Below are positions 34,970 to 47,041 of a stretch of DNA of 64,000 nucleotides, piece by piece (position 1 is the first letter of the stretch; each line of letters starts with the position of its first letter). Below the pieces are notes generated by a model that searched no databases, was not told the DNA's origin, and saw nothing but the letters and a program-made list of their open reading frames with translations. Source of the stretch: Aquilaria yunnanensis (lineage: Eukaryota > Streptophyta > Magnoliopsida > Malvales > Thymelaeaceae); contig CM077593.1 in assembly GCA_039654915.1 (NCBI GenBank), positions 75,124,501 to 75,188,500 of the forward strand, written 5' to 3'. A program made the position numbers and the translations under genes.

Positions 34970-35160
34970 AGTGAACAATAGGAGTACACACTAGAACAAG
35001 AACAATAAGAATACGTTTGGGAATAGGAACAACAAAAAAGTAGGAGGCAATAATCTATTAAATCACAAAGAAAACATGTACATATTGCCAGAAAAAAAAT
35101 AATCAATAAAAAAATAGGAAGAAATAAAGTTGGAATAAATAATGTAGGAGTAAGTCATTT

Positions 35161-37049
35161 TGCAGTGGCACTATCATAACTTATAGGAAATCGTGACATG
35201 TTGTATAATAGGGAGTTTGTGAGTTTCTCTTTAAGCTTTATTTTGGGGTTAATCATAACTTTGTGAGTTTCTATTTAAGTCATAAAACTTTGAGACTCTT
35301 TATTTAAGTCCTAAAATTTTGAGTTTCTATTTAAGTATTAAAAATTTTTAAATATGTAAATAGTTAGTCCTAAACCATTAATCACTTGTTCTTGGGTTAA
35401 CTTTAGAAACTGTTTACATGTTTTATAAGTTTTAGGACTCAAATAAGAATCTGCAAAATTTTAGGACTTAAATAGAAATTCACAAAGTTTATAATTTAAA
35501 TAGAAACATTGTAAAAAATTTAGAACTGTGGCCTGTTCTCTAGCTTTTGTTTCATTGGCGTTTCAATACCTTTTGGGAAAATACCAATTTATCTTTCACT
35601 ATTTTTTATTCCAAATACTTTTCAATGATCATTCATTTTCTTATAGTGAGAAAATTTCTTTTTCAATTTTTCAAAGAAGATATAATATTTTTCTTTCTAT
35701 TTATTCATCAAATGACAAAAATCACACTTTTTGGAGGATTTCTTTGTCATCATTATTTAGAGTAATGCGACGCCGGCCTGGCTTAGAGCATATCTGACAT
35801 ACAAAGTATGTCCCATTAATATTCTTTTCTAGTTTGAGGAAACTATTACCTTATTTACCCTTTCGAAAAATTTTCAAACTCATTAATAAGCTTCTTATTT
35901 TTGTATAAGTTCGGTGGAAGTTATTTTTAATGACTAAAAATATTTATTGAGATATCTTTTGTTCCTTAAAACTTTTAATCATCCCTTAAGATCTTCAAAA
36001 AGTATTTTTAATTTTTATTTTTGTGAAAAAGCATATATTTGATAGCCTTTTTTAAATTTAAAAATGTAAAAAATTATAAATAAAAAACTACTCAAATGAA
36101 AATTAAAAAATTATAAGAAATTCTTACTTCTAAGAAAAATATTTTTTAAGTCAAAGGGTGGATGAATACTTTCAGTATTAAAAACTTTGATTACTTTTCT
36201 ATTTAAGACCTAAAACTTTAAAAATTTCTATCTAAATCCTAAAACTTACAAAATGTACAAACAATTAGTCCTGAAGTTTAACCTCATAATAGATAGCTAG
36301 CTAGCTGTTTAGGACTTGCTATTTACAAGTTTTGAAAGTCTTAAAATTTAGATAGAAACTCATAAATTTTTAGGTCTTAAATACAAATATGATCAAAGTT
36401 TTAGGACTTAATGTTTTTTTTCCACCATAAAAAAGTAACAAACATTTTAGTATACTAAAAATAGGGAAATGTCAAACATTTTGAGACGAGTTGAGTAGTA
36501 TTTATTATCTAAAATACTAGCAAAATTTTTTTAATTTGTTCCTCATCTTGTACAACGTTTTCACGCGATTTTGGTCGAAACTTATCTTGTTGATGATTCC
36601 CACCCTACTGACATTATACATTTTTTTTTTTCCTTGCGATGAGGTACTAGGCCCTATGTCTTTGACATTTACTAGTCCATATTTTTCTCAAGGAACTCCT
36701 AATTTATTCCTTCATTGATTTATTGAAATATTTGGGTTTGACATAAAAATTTAAAATAATATAAAAATTTGTCTTATTTCTATTTCTACCTTTTACTTTT
36801 TACATGTAAATCAAGAAAGATAAAAAATAAATATTAAATTGATAATTTGAAGGATAATATGATAAATTAATTCATTTAAATATGAAAATTTGCAAAGGCC
36901 TAATGCGACTTAAAATAGAATATACTGCAAATAATTTATCTTTCATAGTATTTAACATTTTTCATAAAAACTGTGTCAATTGTAAGGTCCTAGTTGGACT
37001 AATGAGGTTGAGGCATTTGATCCCCTACAGCCTCCCAACCAAATTTTAT
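35161..37049. repeat. AT-rich non-genic stretch with two fold-back hairpin elements
   Basis: Hairpin 1 is at about 35254-35510 and hairpin 2 at about 36188-36403. In each, arms with TTTCTATTTAAGTCCTAAAA on one side and its complement on the other surround a centre with TTAGTCCT and GTTTAGGACT. The two are copies of one fold-back MITE family. The frames between them lack domains. No gene was found. Confidence 0.6.
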
Positions 37050-37058
37050 AAAAGGATT

Positions 37059-37413
37059 GCGTAAACTACACCAATCGTCCCTAAACTATATTCAATATTG
37101 CTAATTTATCCCCAAAGTATCAAATATTACATAATCATCTATAAACTATATCGAATGTTACTTAATCGTCATGTTGTCTATTTTACCGTTAAAGATGGAT
37201 GAAAAAGTGATGCCACATCAGTAGCCACATCATTTTTCCATACCACATAAAAAATTACATCATTTTTCCGTTCATCTTTAACGATTGTGATGGACGGCAA
37301 GACGATTAAGGAACACTGTATATAGTTTAAGGACAATTAAGCAATATTTGATAGTTTAAGGATGAATTAGCAATATTAGATATAGTTTAGGGATGACTGG
37401 TGGAGTTTACCCT
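37059..37413. mobile_element. 355-bp MULE-type fold-back MITE with 9-bp target duplication
   Basis: AAAAGGATT is repeated exactly at 37050-37058 and 37414-37422. The arms (TAAACTACACCAATCGTCC on the left; complement of GGATGACTGGTGGAGTTTA on the right) pair over about 110 bp, with repeated CTAAACTATAT and AATATTGCTAATT blocks. The centre is short, so the RNA would fold into a long hairpin, a possible small-RNA source. Confidence 0.88.
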
Positions 37414-37422
37414 AAAAGGATT

Positions 37423-39560
37423 CTATTTTTAAAATTGTATAATAAAACTTACAAATTCACATATACAAAAAAATGATGGTAAAATAATTCTCAGAAGAAA
37501 ATATGAAAAATATGCTAGATTTAATATCTATTTTTCTATTATTGGTTAAACAACTAGAGTTATAAAATTATATTTGAGTTATGGAAATTGATGGTGAGAT
37601 ATGTTCTCTATAGAATTTAAAAAACAAAGTCTTCGTTTACCACTTAGACTTGTGCATTTCTTACATATTGACCCATTGACTTTTTCTTTTCCCTAATTAG
37701 CTCCTTAATTTTTTTGGCATGTTTGAAGTGAAAAAAGGGTAGTGAAAAACATTCAATGTATAGATTGGAGATTATATGAAAGCTTAGGGGTAAGTGTAGG
37801 ACTTTTACCTTTAGAAAATTATTTATAGAGAGAATCTGACCCCCCTTTTTTTTGTATTTCTGAGATAAAATAGGCATTTTTTTATTCCATTAGATGTTAT
37901 GAAAATTAAGAAAATCTAGTTACTAATATGTAGGAGTATCTAACATAAGCAATTTCATACAAAAAAGGGATCCATGAAGCCCTTATTATACATTTAGAGC
38001 TGCCATTGCTCCTAACATAGAAATATCCTTGAGTCAGCAGTAGCTATGAACTGCGAGCACAAATTATCATAGTTGTTTGAGTTTAGACATCTTACGGAAG
38101 AAAAAAAAAATAAAAGTTGAAATTTATCTTGAAGATTTTTCGTCCATTTCTTTATTTCTCTGATTAGTTGTTGTCATAAATAGTGAAGACACGGTCTAAT
38201 ATCGTTTTCCATTGTGATTGTAAATATATTTTGGTTTTGAAACGAACTATATTTTGTATTGCTGGCGGTGGGAGCTAGGCGACTTAGATGGTCATGGATT
38301 CGTTTGATGCGGTGGAAGCAGACTTGGAGGTGGACATGGTGGGTAATCCAGTGTAGGTTTCTAACTATGGTGTGTTATTTGGCGTAAGTCCTTAACCATT
38401 GAGTTTTTACGTTTTTTATATTTGCCATGACGTTTTGTCCATTATTTGCAGGGTAGTCACATTTAAACGGAATATTTTACTATTTGACATAATATTTTCA
38501 CTATTAGTTACATTGGTGGCTATATTGGTTCCAATTAAAAACTTTGATGGTCAATTTGGCATCAAACTACAACTTTAGTAATATTATTGGAACCATTTAA
38601 AACTATAGTAGGTAATAAGGTTGGGATGCATAACTATGTGGGTTTTTTTGGTACTTTTCCCTTGAGTAAAATATCCTTACTTTCTTCCCGGCTCTTTCGT
38701 AAAGTTGAAATGAGTAGGGACACCCGGCCGTCTCTTCCCCTGTTTGGTATGAGGCGTGTCATCTTCTTTCTTATTCTTTCTCTCTTCAAATTATATTCCT
38801 AAGTGCTTCTGAATACCGAAAAAAAAAGGAATAGTCCCATATACTTCCTACCTTATATATGCCGTTCCCCTGTAATTACTCTTTTATCCTCATTAAAATT
38901 AAAAAATTTCAACCATATCCTTCGCTAAATGAGTGTTCAACAAGTAACTCATGCTCTCCACTATTCACAACGGCAGCAACCAACGAAGATGGTATCGGGC
39001 TGGGTCTTGACCAAAAGGCGCTGGCAATTCCCAGATGAGCACTAGCACAATTCTCAGGAGCAAAGAGGACAACAGCGGTGTCACTGGCAGTGGTCCTCGA
39101 ACGCCAAGTTTTGAAAACGAGGAGAGGAGGCGTCGGCCAGAGATGAGAAGCGGAAATGAAGAAAAGGGATCTGGGTGGCGAGTGGGGAGGGAGAGATTGG
39201 GAGGTAGGCAATGGAAGAGGGCCAAGAGGCTACAAGGTTGTCTGCGGCGGTTGGGAGGGATTGAGATGTGTAGCTGATTTGAGTTAGGTTTGAGGAACAA
39301 CTATCTTTTAGTTCCTGATTTTTTTATTTTTTTTCAAATTAACCCCTTACGTTTTTCCAGACACGAATGCCTGTAAAAAAATGATACGGACAGCTTTACG
39401 AAGTTATATGCAAATATACAATAATATAGGAACAATTCTAATATATATAAATAAATAAATAGAATCGTATTAGTATATAATCATATATATACAAAAGAAA
39501 TAACTCATTTATACAGATAATATCAAATACATTATTATTCATATGTAAAATTTTATTCAC
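37423..39560. other. Non-genic stretch
   Basis: Mostly AT-rich. A GC-richer island at about 38930-39290 gives overlapping open frames on both strands, with arginine-rich or serine-rich low-complexity products and no recognisable domain. It could be an old captured fragment, but no inverted repeats were identified around it. Confidence 0.4.
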
Positions 39561-39574
39561 TAACATATATGTAA

Positions 39575-39900
39575 CATATCTCTGATTTCATTTGTACATA
39601 TGTGTCACATGTTTTGTATATATTCATTACTTATTTATACATCGAGTTTCATGCATATCTATTATCTCACTTATATATATCTCTAATTTTGATGGATAGC
39701 GGGATTGAATACATTCACATCTATTTTTTATATGAGGTTGAACCTGTACATAATACTAAAAGTATATCTGTGATTTCATTTGTTCATATGTCACACATTA
39801 TTTGTACATATTTCTTACTTTTTTTATATATTGAGTTTGTACATATATTTGATTTATACATATCTCTAATTTTGGAGAGATACGAGATTTGATGTGGCTA
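39575..39900. repeat. Two-copy tandem repeat of about 180 bp
   Basis: Two units share TTTCATTTGT.CATATGT, CACA..TTTTGTA, TATATATTGAGTTT-like and ATATCTCTAATTTTG blocks in the same order. The long open frame here is a by-product of the AT-rich repeat. Confidence 0.65.
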
Positions 39901-40920
39901 TATTTGTTTTATACTATGAAAGATAATATTAAAATATAAATATATATAAACATAATGAGTAGGGTGCATATTAGACTTATCCGAATAAAAAAAAAAAGCA
40001 TATCCTTACCATGGTAATGAAGGTCAAGGGCCGGCAAGTTACTGCCTTCATTGTTTAGTTGTATAAAGGTTAAATGTTACACGGGTGCTCAACATTTAGT
40101 TATAGGTTCGTTTACACATGCAACCTATTAATTATTAATTCTATTTGGGTCCTAAACATTCCATTTTTTTTTTTATACTATGAAGCATGCATGTTACAAG
40201 TTATAGGTTAAAGAGTAAAGGAGATGTATAGGGAATGTTTGTTTTTTCATGGGCTACCAATCTAACATATAATGGCATTATATGAGAATTGGTGGAGGGC
40301 AAATTCGAACTCCAAATTTTCACTCATGTCCCTTAACCACTTTGCCAAGTGGTTGAGACGTTCTAAACATTCTTAAAGCAGTTCATATCAGTCCTAAAAC
40401 TTTTGAAAACATTCCATATTCATTTTGATTGGATAGAAATTGTTAACCTAAATGAAAAGTTCCATATAAGTGAAAAATTTCATGGACCGCAATTTACGAG
40501 AGGAAAAATTAATAATTAACTGAAAAGAATTTTTTGTTGCACTGTCTAAATTTATATGGAGATAACTATCATGTGGTTTAAAAATATTTTTAAAACTTCA
40601 TGTTAGACAGTTATTCCAAATTAACAAATTTTTTCCAATGAGCGATTAACACGGAACACAACAAAAAATGTTTAGAAAAAAAAAGTTAATAAGTTGAAGG
40701 TGAAAACAATATAGGTTAGAAATGAAATTTCTACAACGTATGTAATAGTCGTCCTTAACTAAGATCGTTGAAATTTCAAGTCAATTGCTTTGTCGCTTTG
40801 TCTCGTTCCTAAAATATAAATAGTTTATGTCAATTCTCCTGAAATTAAAATCAAAGATTCTTTAATCAATACAAGTTTATATTGCAAAAATGGCGTATAA
40901 TATAATCGTGAAAGAAATTC
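39901..40920. other. Non-genic stretch with one reverse SINE
   Basis: Apart from the SINE-like segment at 40240-40375, nothing is recognisable. The last 200 bp probably act as upstream region of the small secreted-peptide exon at 40970. Confidence 0.4.
40240..40375 (-). mobile_element. tRNA-derived SINE head, reverse copy
   Basis: On the minus strand, CTTGGCAAAGTGG (complement of 40337-40349) is followed by GAGTTCGAATTT (complement of 40301-40312) and CCTCCACCAATTCT. It matches the copy at 11993-12110 in order and spacing. Confidence 0.62.
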
Positions 40921-40928
40921 TATATAAG
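40921..40928 (+). promoter_or_regulatory. TATA box before the secreted-peptide exon
   Basis: TATATAAG lies 42 nt before the ATG at 40970. The short leader is plausible for a small plant gene with a start of transcription near 40950. Confidence 0.5.
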
Positions 40929-40969
40929 GCAAACAATTTAAGCAAAGAATTTGCACCGCAGGGAACTAG

Positions 40970-41056
40970 ATGGGTTCCAGGTATGCAGCTTCTGTTATCC
41001 CCTTCATCGCGATTCTTCTGATTGCCACAGAAGCAATTTTGCTCGAGAAATCCATG
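40970..41056 (+). CDS. First exon of a small secreted-peptide-like gene, remainder not found
   Basis: The 29 codons from ATG to a GT donor (ATG|GTAATTGATC) encode MGSRYAASVIPFIAILLIAT and EAILLEKSM, a clear signal-peptide-like hydrophobic core. An intron after a signal peptide exon is the layout of many plant cysteine-rich peptides such as defensins, but no cysteine-rich second exon was found downstream. The probable intron is invaded by a fold-back element (41384-59323) and the 16.9-kb Tat retrotransposon. The gene is either split by a very long intron or dead. Without splicing the frame runs on to 41167. Confidence 0.5.
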
Positions 41057-41282
41057 GTAATTGATCGATCCTTCCTTCTTTCTTTTTGTGTTATTTATTT
41101 ATTTATTTGTTCCTTCTCCCCAGAAAAACATGATATTAGTACTGAATTAATATTCTTAAATATATGATGTTTTAGCCCTTTCTGTGAACTCTCAAACATT
41201 AGTTGTACTCTGAAATTCTTGCACAACATGCAGTTGTTTGATGTGATTAAAAATTTTAGAGAACATTTTGAAAGTTTGATAG

Positions 41283-41345
41283 CATCCCCACCTTTGGCTC
41301 AATGGCTGAAGGGCGAGAGGGATACCGGAAAAGTCAAGTCCCTAG
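41283..41345 (+). mobile_element. SINE-like tRNA-derived fragment
   Basis: TTGGCTCAATGG (41294-41305) resembles an A box and AAGTCAAGTCC (41331-41342) a B box, at a suitable distance. No cloverleaf closes and there is no tail, so it is probably a SINE head or decayed tRNA fragment. Confidence 0.4.
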
Positions 41346-41840
41346 CCTCCTAATTTCCTATATTATATTCTAGTGAAATTTTCAAAAAATTCCTGAAGTT
41401 TTTAGCTTTTTTAGTTTGTAGATCCTTTACTTTACCCCTAAAGTCTAATTAATCCTTTACTTACCACCCGTCCCATAACAATGAGAACTGAAAATGTCAT
41501 TTCCTTCTCCCCTTAGATAGGCTGAATTAATTATAATGTCTATAGGAGACAATAACACTTTTCTAAATTAACTAAAAACTTGTATAAAACTACAAATTTT
41601 AAAAATCAAAATTTTCCAATTATTAATAAAAATTTGTTGGTGAAATTTAGTATATACAATACTACTATTTGAGAATTGCATCTCACTTGTAGCATTTGAA
41701 ATGTAGTAGTTAGACATAGTATGTAATTTATTGTAAAATATGTTTAATAAATCAGTGATTAAATATATTTTATAATAACTAAAAGTGTTTGGTAGAATAA
41801 TTGTTCCATTAAGTGGGAAGTAAATTGTCAGCTAGAAGCA

Positions 41841-41862
41841 TAACAACAATAACAACAACAAT

Positions 41863-41902
<40 letters not shown>
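41841..41902. repeat. (AAC)n microsatellite
   Basis: About 60 bp of AAC units with two AAT interruptions lie in the loop of the fold-back element, just before the retrotransposon insertion. Confidence 0.95.
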
Positions 41903-41904
<2 letters not shown>

Positions 41905-42042
41905 CTAAATCAATTCAATAAAAAATAAGAAGAAAGGAAAATTTTCTAATATTTCAATGACACATGAATTATGAAATATAAAATGATGAATGTAATTAGG
42001 CAGATGTAATATGTTTGTCACGGCAATAGGAGGTTAGACACT

Positions 42043-42818
42043 TGATGGCCAAAGGGCTATTACCCTTCGGAAAGCTGAGCTCTGGCAAAGCGTCACCCCC
42101 TGTAAGGGCGAGTATCACCCTCGGGAAATACGAGCACCACCCTCGGTAAGATGACCTGACCAGTTTCGGGAGAGGTAAACTCACCATCCTCGGAAGAGGA
42201 GACCATCCTCCGAAAGGGGTCCCCCATGACGAGGGGACTTACGAATAACTGAAGCAACCTCGGCAAGAAACCCTCCCATCCCGACGGGGTCTCTCTCACC
42301 GAAGGGGTCTCAAGAATACGACAAAAATGGTTAAGGAGCCTTTGCCATGCCGCCCTCGCACACGTCCTGACACGCTGCCCTCGCACGTGTACTATTGCAC
42401 AGACCTCCCGCGGCCCTGACTTCAGACCAAGACAGCCTATGGCTGACTAGAGGTTCCCATTTCCGAATGTACGGACGGAATCCAACCGAACACCTGTCGC
42501 GATCTGAGCGGGCTGTGTCAGGCAGGTTTTTTCTGACACCTCCCTATAAATACTTTGGAAGCGACCTTGGTAAAGAGAACTCTCCAAAAATAAAATGCAC
42601 TCCTTACTCTCTACTCATCACTCTCCATCTAGCTAAATACTGACTTGGGCGTCAGAGGCTCCTTCCCTGGAAAAACACTCCGGGGATCTCCTAACCCTTG
42701 TTCTTTGAGTTTTTCAGGTAGCCTCTCCCTCCGGAAGTCTCCTCTGCAAACACCCTCCTCACCAGAAGTCCCTGCTTCGGGCCATTATGTCGTACAACGA
42801 GGATGCCAGCGGGCACCA
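42043..42818 (+). repeat. 5' LTR of the Tat element
   Basis: Begins TGATGGCCAAAGGG and ends GGGCACCA. A TATA box CTATAAATA lies at 42544-42552. A short tandem repeat of CGCCCTCGCACACGTCCTGA type lies at about 42349-42390. Confidence 0.93.
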
Positions 42819-44533
42819 TTTTGGCATCGTCTGTGGGAAACCACTCTCAAGTGGCCATCGTTGAGACTTGGCGTTTTAAGGGCAAGGGACTCCCGAAGTC
42901 CCCGTTCGCGCCGGAAACTCAACCGGTGGCTGAACAACCCGCTGCCGGGACTTCGTTCCCTGAGGACGAACATCCTTTAACGATTACAATGAGCTTCCTA
43001 CGTGACTTTCAACGCTCTGTTGTGGCTAAAATGACGCAACAACTTGACCAAAGGTGGTCGCAACCACATTCAGCCTGAAGGCCCTTTTCACCAGCACCCC
43101 GTTGGGAGAGAAGCCCGAAATTTACTCACCGGAGTTCGGGGAGCGGGGACCAACACGATGAATCCTTAACAGAGGACATACCCCCTAGAGTTCAACGTAT
43201 TAGAGAGACGGGGTCAAAAGGGGTTAGGACTTCCCACCGGCAAAGTTCCTCACTGGAGGAAAGCTCACAATCCCCCTGCCGCTGAAGTTACTCCTCGAAA
43301 AGGAGGCGTTACTCTCTGTTGCTAGAGGCCTCCAGGCAGCAAGAATAACCTAGGACCACCGTCCTCATGGAAAAAATCCTGAAAAATTGGAGAGGGTGGA
43401 AAGGCAAATGGCTTGGAAGCCTGTCTGGTCAAGGTTGTCAAAAACCTTCACCGGAGATGAGTCACCATTTATCCGAACAATAGTTGAGGCACCTATGCCG
43501 AGCAACTTTCGGGTACCTCGTCTGGAAACCTATGATGGGCATAGTAACCCCCAAGCCCACTTGACCAAGTACAGGCGTAGCATGGTACTGCATGGTGTTG
43601 ATGACGCCACCATTTGCAAGTGTTTTGAGGTCACCCTCTTCGACCCGGCAACCGCCTGGTACAACTCTCTCACCTCGGGGACTATAATGAGTTTCCAAGG
43701 GCTGTCCACGGCATTTACACAACAGTTCATTAGCAGCAGGCTGACAGCGAAGATGCCCGTTCAGATGTTCGACATAACACAGAAGAATGGAGAAACCATC
43801 CGCGTCTATGTCAAAAGATTTAACCGAGAGGCCCTGAGCGTGCCAGACTTCCGTCCTGAAATACGCATCCTCGCCATGATACAAGGACTTTGGCGAGAAT
43901 CACAACTCTTTTACGAGTTCTCGAAGGACCCTCCGGACACCCTTGGCGAGTTCTATCGTAGAACTAAATAGTACATGACAGCTGACTAGCTGAGAATGGA
44001 AGGACCGAAGTCTAATCACCATCATGCCGAAGGCGAGAGCCACCAACCCCGGTATCCTACCGAGGGCGGGGGAAAAATTCGGAAGCAGAAGGCGAAAAGA
44101 CCTATGTTATTTACTCCCTTAAACACCTCCCGAACCAACATCCTGCTGGCCATGGAAAGGCAAGGAAACCCAATCCAGCGTCCGAAGGCCATGAATTCTG
44201 AAAACAGGAAAAATATGAAGAAGTTTTGCTAATTCCATCAGGATCATGGGCATGACACTGAGGATTGTTTCCAGCTGAGAAGGTACATCGAATCTCTAAT
44301 AAAGCAAGGCCAGCTTCGGTGCTACCTGCGGATGCCCTCCTCAAAGGGGAGGAGGAAAGAGGAAAGGAAAGGAGATGATGAGGAATATGATTCCGACAGG
44401 TGTCGGAACCGAAGTCCCAAAAGACATCCGCCACCTCTAGCTGGAGTAATCCAGACGATCACCACTGGACTACCTTCAGCAGAGAGAAAAAGAAAGGCCA
44501 GGGAGATCTCGGTGATGGAATTCGGCAACCCAT
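42803..44533 (+). pseudogene. Tat gag region
   Basis: The structural capsid/nucleocapsid protein that packages element RNA. The conserved gag domain is in 43387-43971 (for example FRVPRLETYDGHSNPQAHL, then AWYNSL and ETIRVYVKRFN). After stops at 43969-43971 and 43987-43989 the frame continues to a zinc-knuckle-like [19 protein letters not shown] at about 44232-44290. The N-terminal part (42803-43078) is in another frame, so at least one frameshift is present. Not functional as it stands. Confidence 0.82.
42822..42837 (+). other. Primer-binding site
   Basis: TGGCATCGTCTGTGGG starts 3 nt after the LTR, with the TGG expected opposite a tRNA CCA end. The specific tRNA was not identified. Confidence 0.65.
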
Positions 44534-44579
44534 AAAAAAAGCTTGTTCGGAAAAATGGGTCCACCGTAGTTTTCCCTAA

Positions 44580-45280
44580 TGACGACCCACTTCTAATCAT
44601 GGCAAGGATAGGGAGTTGGGATGTCAAAAGTGTACTCCTCGACGATGGTTCCAATGCTGACGTCTTATTCTCTTATCTGCTGCCGAATTTGGGTATCCCA
44701 AAAGAAGATCTCAAGCCTGTCACCTCCCCTACCTTTGGAGTAGGTCCATTCGAACTCCCTGTCCTCGGATGGATCGACCTCCCTCTAATGCTAAGGGGAA
44801 CTTCACCACAAAACAAGGATGAGCTTTTCGCTTCCACAATGACAAGGTTCATCGTCATAGATGTCCCTTCCTTATACAACGCCATTCTTGGGAGGCAGAC
44901 GCAAGGAAACCTCCACATCCGCCTAGACGTGAAATACTTGACTATCACCTTCGCAACAAAGGATGGAGATGCTGAGATCTTCATCGACCAAGGGGAAGTG
45001 AGAAAGGTCTTTGTGAAAGCAAGAAAAGTGCTAGCAAAGATCCACACACAGACTTCGGAAGCAAAGGCCGTGCCCCCAAAGAAGGCAAAGGGAGAAGAAA
45101 CAGAAGACCCCGAGGAAATAGAAACAGAGGATGTGGAACTTGTCCCAGGTCGAAGTACCCGAATGGGAAAAAAACTGGCCTAAGGTGACAAAGAAAACTT
45201 GTATCTTTTCTATTAATGAACAAAGATCTGTTTGCTTAATCGCCGAAGGACATGCCTGGGGTAGACCCTCGCATCATCCA
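44580..45280 (+). pseudogene. Tat aspartic protease region
   Basis: Retroviral-type protease that cuts the polyprotein. The active-site segment reads VLLDDGSNADVLF near 44632-44670, where the usual motif is D-T/S-G; the T/S is replaced by D here. YNAILGRQTQGNL follows near 44876. The region ends in a linker with KDMPGVDPRIIQ at about 45251-45282, interrupted by the insertion at about 45281. Open from 44599 to 45183. Confidence 0.78.
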
Positions 45281-46315
45281 ATATAGCTTTAAGGTGCTGA
45301 TAAGATCAAAGAAGGCACAACCAGTGATGATAAGGACCCATTGAAGATAACTAGTGGACCATTGACAAGGGAGAAGGCTAACGAGCTCACTAGTGCACTT
45401 CAAGCTCGGATGTTGACAGATTGGTGATGTTCTGGTAGAAAAATCATATCTTGAGCTAAACAGATCAGAATTGAGTAATTCTTGATTCATTGGAAAGATA
45501 ACATCTGAAGATACAAGTCATATGAATACCATCAAACCCAGTTTGCACGTTAAGGAGGTCCAATTTAGCTTCAAAGTCGCGATTTACGAGTTATCGCTGG
45601 TTCAGAAGCAGTTGCAGTATTTTGGGCATATCTTTGGATTTAGATGTCCGTTTTGTGTGGTTCAGGTTTCATTTCAAAGATAAGAAAGAGATCTACAACT
45701 TTCATGCTTTGAATTTTGATAAATCATGGATGCATCAAGTTCGAATTTCAGCTTGAAGTTGAAGACACAAGCAGGAACCACCTGAGAAGACTATTTTGGG
45801 TTTTTATGCCCAATCTTGTGCTGTAACGTATCTTATTTTATTTTCATAATTATTTACATTATTTAGGAAGTTATTTAGGCTATGGAATAGTTTTAAATCA
45901 TTTTGGACAAGTGGCATACGCTGCATTCATCAAACTTATTCAAACTAGGAATTAGAGTCCTAATTTGACTAGGATTTCCTATGTCTTTGTATCTAGGATT
46001 CCTAAGGGATTTAGGCTGCGAATTTTGCCCAGCTTTTAACCCTAGTTTAGGCCTATATAAAGGCACATATTCTGGATGTAAAGACACAGAAAAATTTCGA
46101 AATAATATTGCTCTTTGGAGAGGTTTTCTCTTTGGTTCTTTGTGGACTGCCTTGGTGCACAAGTGTGCTTGTGTTCTTGGAGTTCTATACTTCTCGTTTC
46201 TAATCACAGGTTGATTAGGGGTGGGGGTTTTAAACCTAGTCTCTTTGATGTCTTGTGGAGCTTGAATCACATCTTGGGCGCGTTTCATGGTCTTTATACC
46301 ATCGGGGTTCGCATC
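45281..46315 (+). mobile_element. Inserted gypsy-type 3' end/LTR fragment between protease and RT
   Basis: The polyprotein linker is broken after PRIIQ and resumes at RLEAKPVRQKKR (46320 on). The insert starts with remnants reading GPLTREKANELTSALQARM, the kind of peptide found near the end of plant gypsy polyproteins. It continues as LTR-like non-coding DNA with a TATA box TATATAAAG at 46054-46062. Exact borders and target duplication are unclear; GCATCA is present at both sides. Confidence 0.55.
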
Positions 46316-47041
46316 AGGTGCGCCTAGAGGCAAAGCCAGTCCGACAAAAGAAGCGAAGCCTCTCGGCGCATAAGAACAACTTCGTCAAATTCAAAGTCCA
46401 ACGCTTAATGGAAGCAGGTGTAATAAGGGAATTCAAATACCCCAAATGGCTTAGTAATGTGGTCATCGCCACAAAGGAAGGGAGTGACAAACTCCGAATA
46501 TGCATCGACTTCTGAAACGTGAATGATGCCTGCCCTAAAGACTTATATCCTCTGCCGACAATGAATCAGTTGGTAGACTCAACCGCTGAGCATGGCCTCC
46601 TTAGTTTCCTCGACACCTTCAGTGGGTATCATCAAATCAAGATGGACCTTGAAGATGAGGAAAAGACCGCCTTCATCAACAAAATTGGTACATACTGCTA
46701 TGTTAGAATGCCCTTCAGGCTTAAGAATGCAGGAGCCACGTACCAAAGGTTGATGAATAAGATCTTTAACTCCCAAATTGGGAGAAATATGGAAGTATAC
46801 GTTGATGATATGATAGTTAAGAGCAAACTACCTAGTAGTCATATCACGGACTTAGAGGAGACATTCCACCAACTGAGTACCTTCGGAATCCGTCTCAACC
46901 CCGAAAAATGCGTGTTTGGGGTGAGTGCGGGTAAGTTCCTCGGATTCATGGTGTCGGAGAGAGGCATCGACGCCAATCTAGAAAAGGTCAAGGCCCTGCT
47001 GGGATTCCGAACTCCCACGATGACTAAGGATGTACAAAGAC

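Larger units (their letters stand above)
32001..35160. repeat. AT-rich non-genic tract with GAACAA-rich degenerate repeats, split by a solo LTR
   Basis: From 32001 to 32440 there is plain AT-rich DNA. From about 32450 to 33412, and again from 34975 to about 35110, the + strand is dense in AAAGAACAA, GGAACAAG and GAACAACTATAAT words. These resemble a decayed version of the AAAAGAACAA repeats in the MULE at 6140-7870, but spacing is irregular. The solo LTR at 33418-34969 divides the tract. No coding sequence was found. Confidence 0.55.

Noticed and set aside
38909..39300. Overlapping open frames on both strands in a GC-richer island
   Set aside because: Low-complexity products without domain; no inverted repeats to support a captured gene.
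43462..45223. Minus-strand frames opposite gag and protease
   Set aside because: They mirror the coding strand's GC pattern and contain no independent motifs, unlike the antisense gene at 55078-57448.
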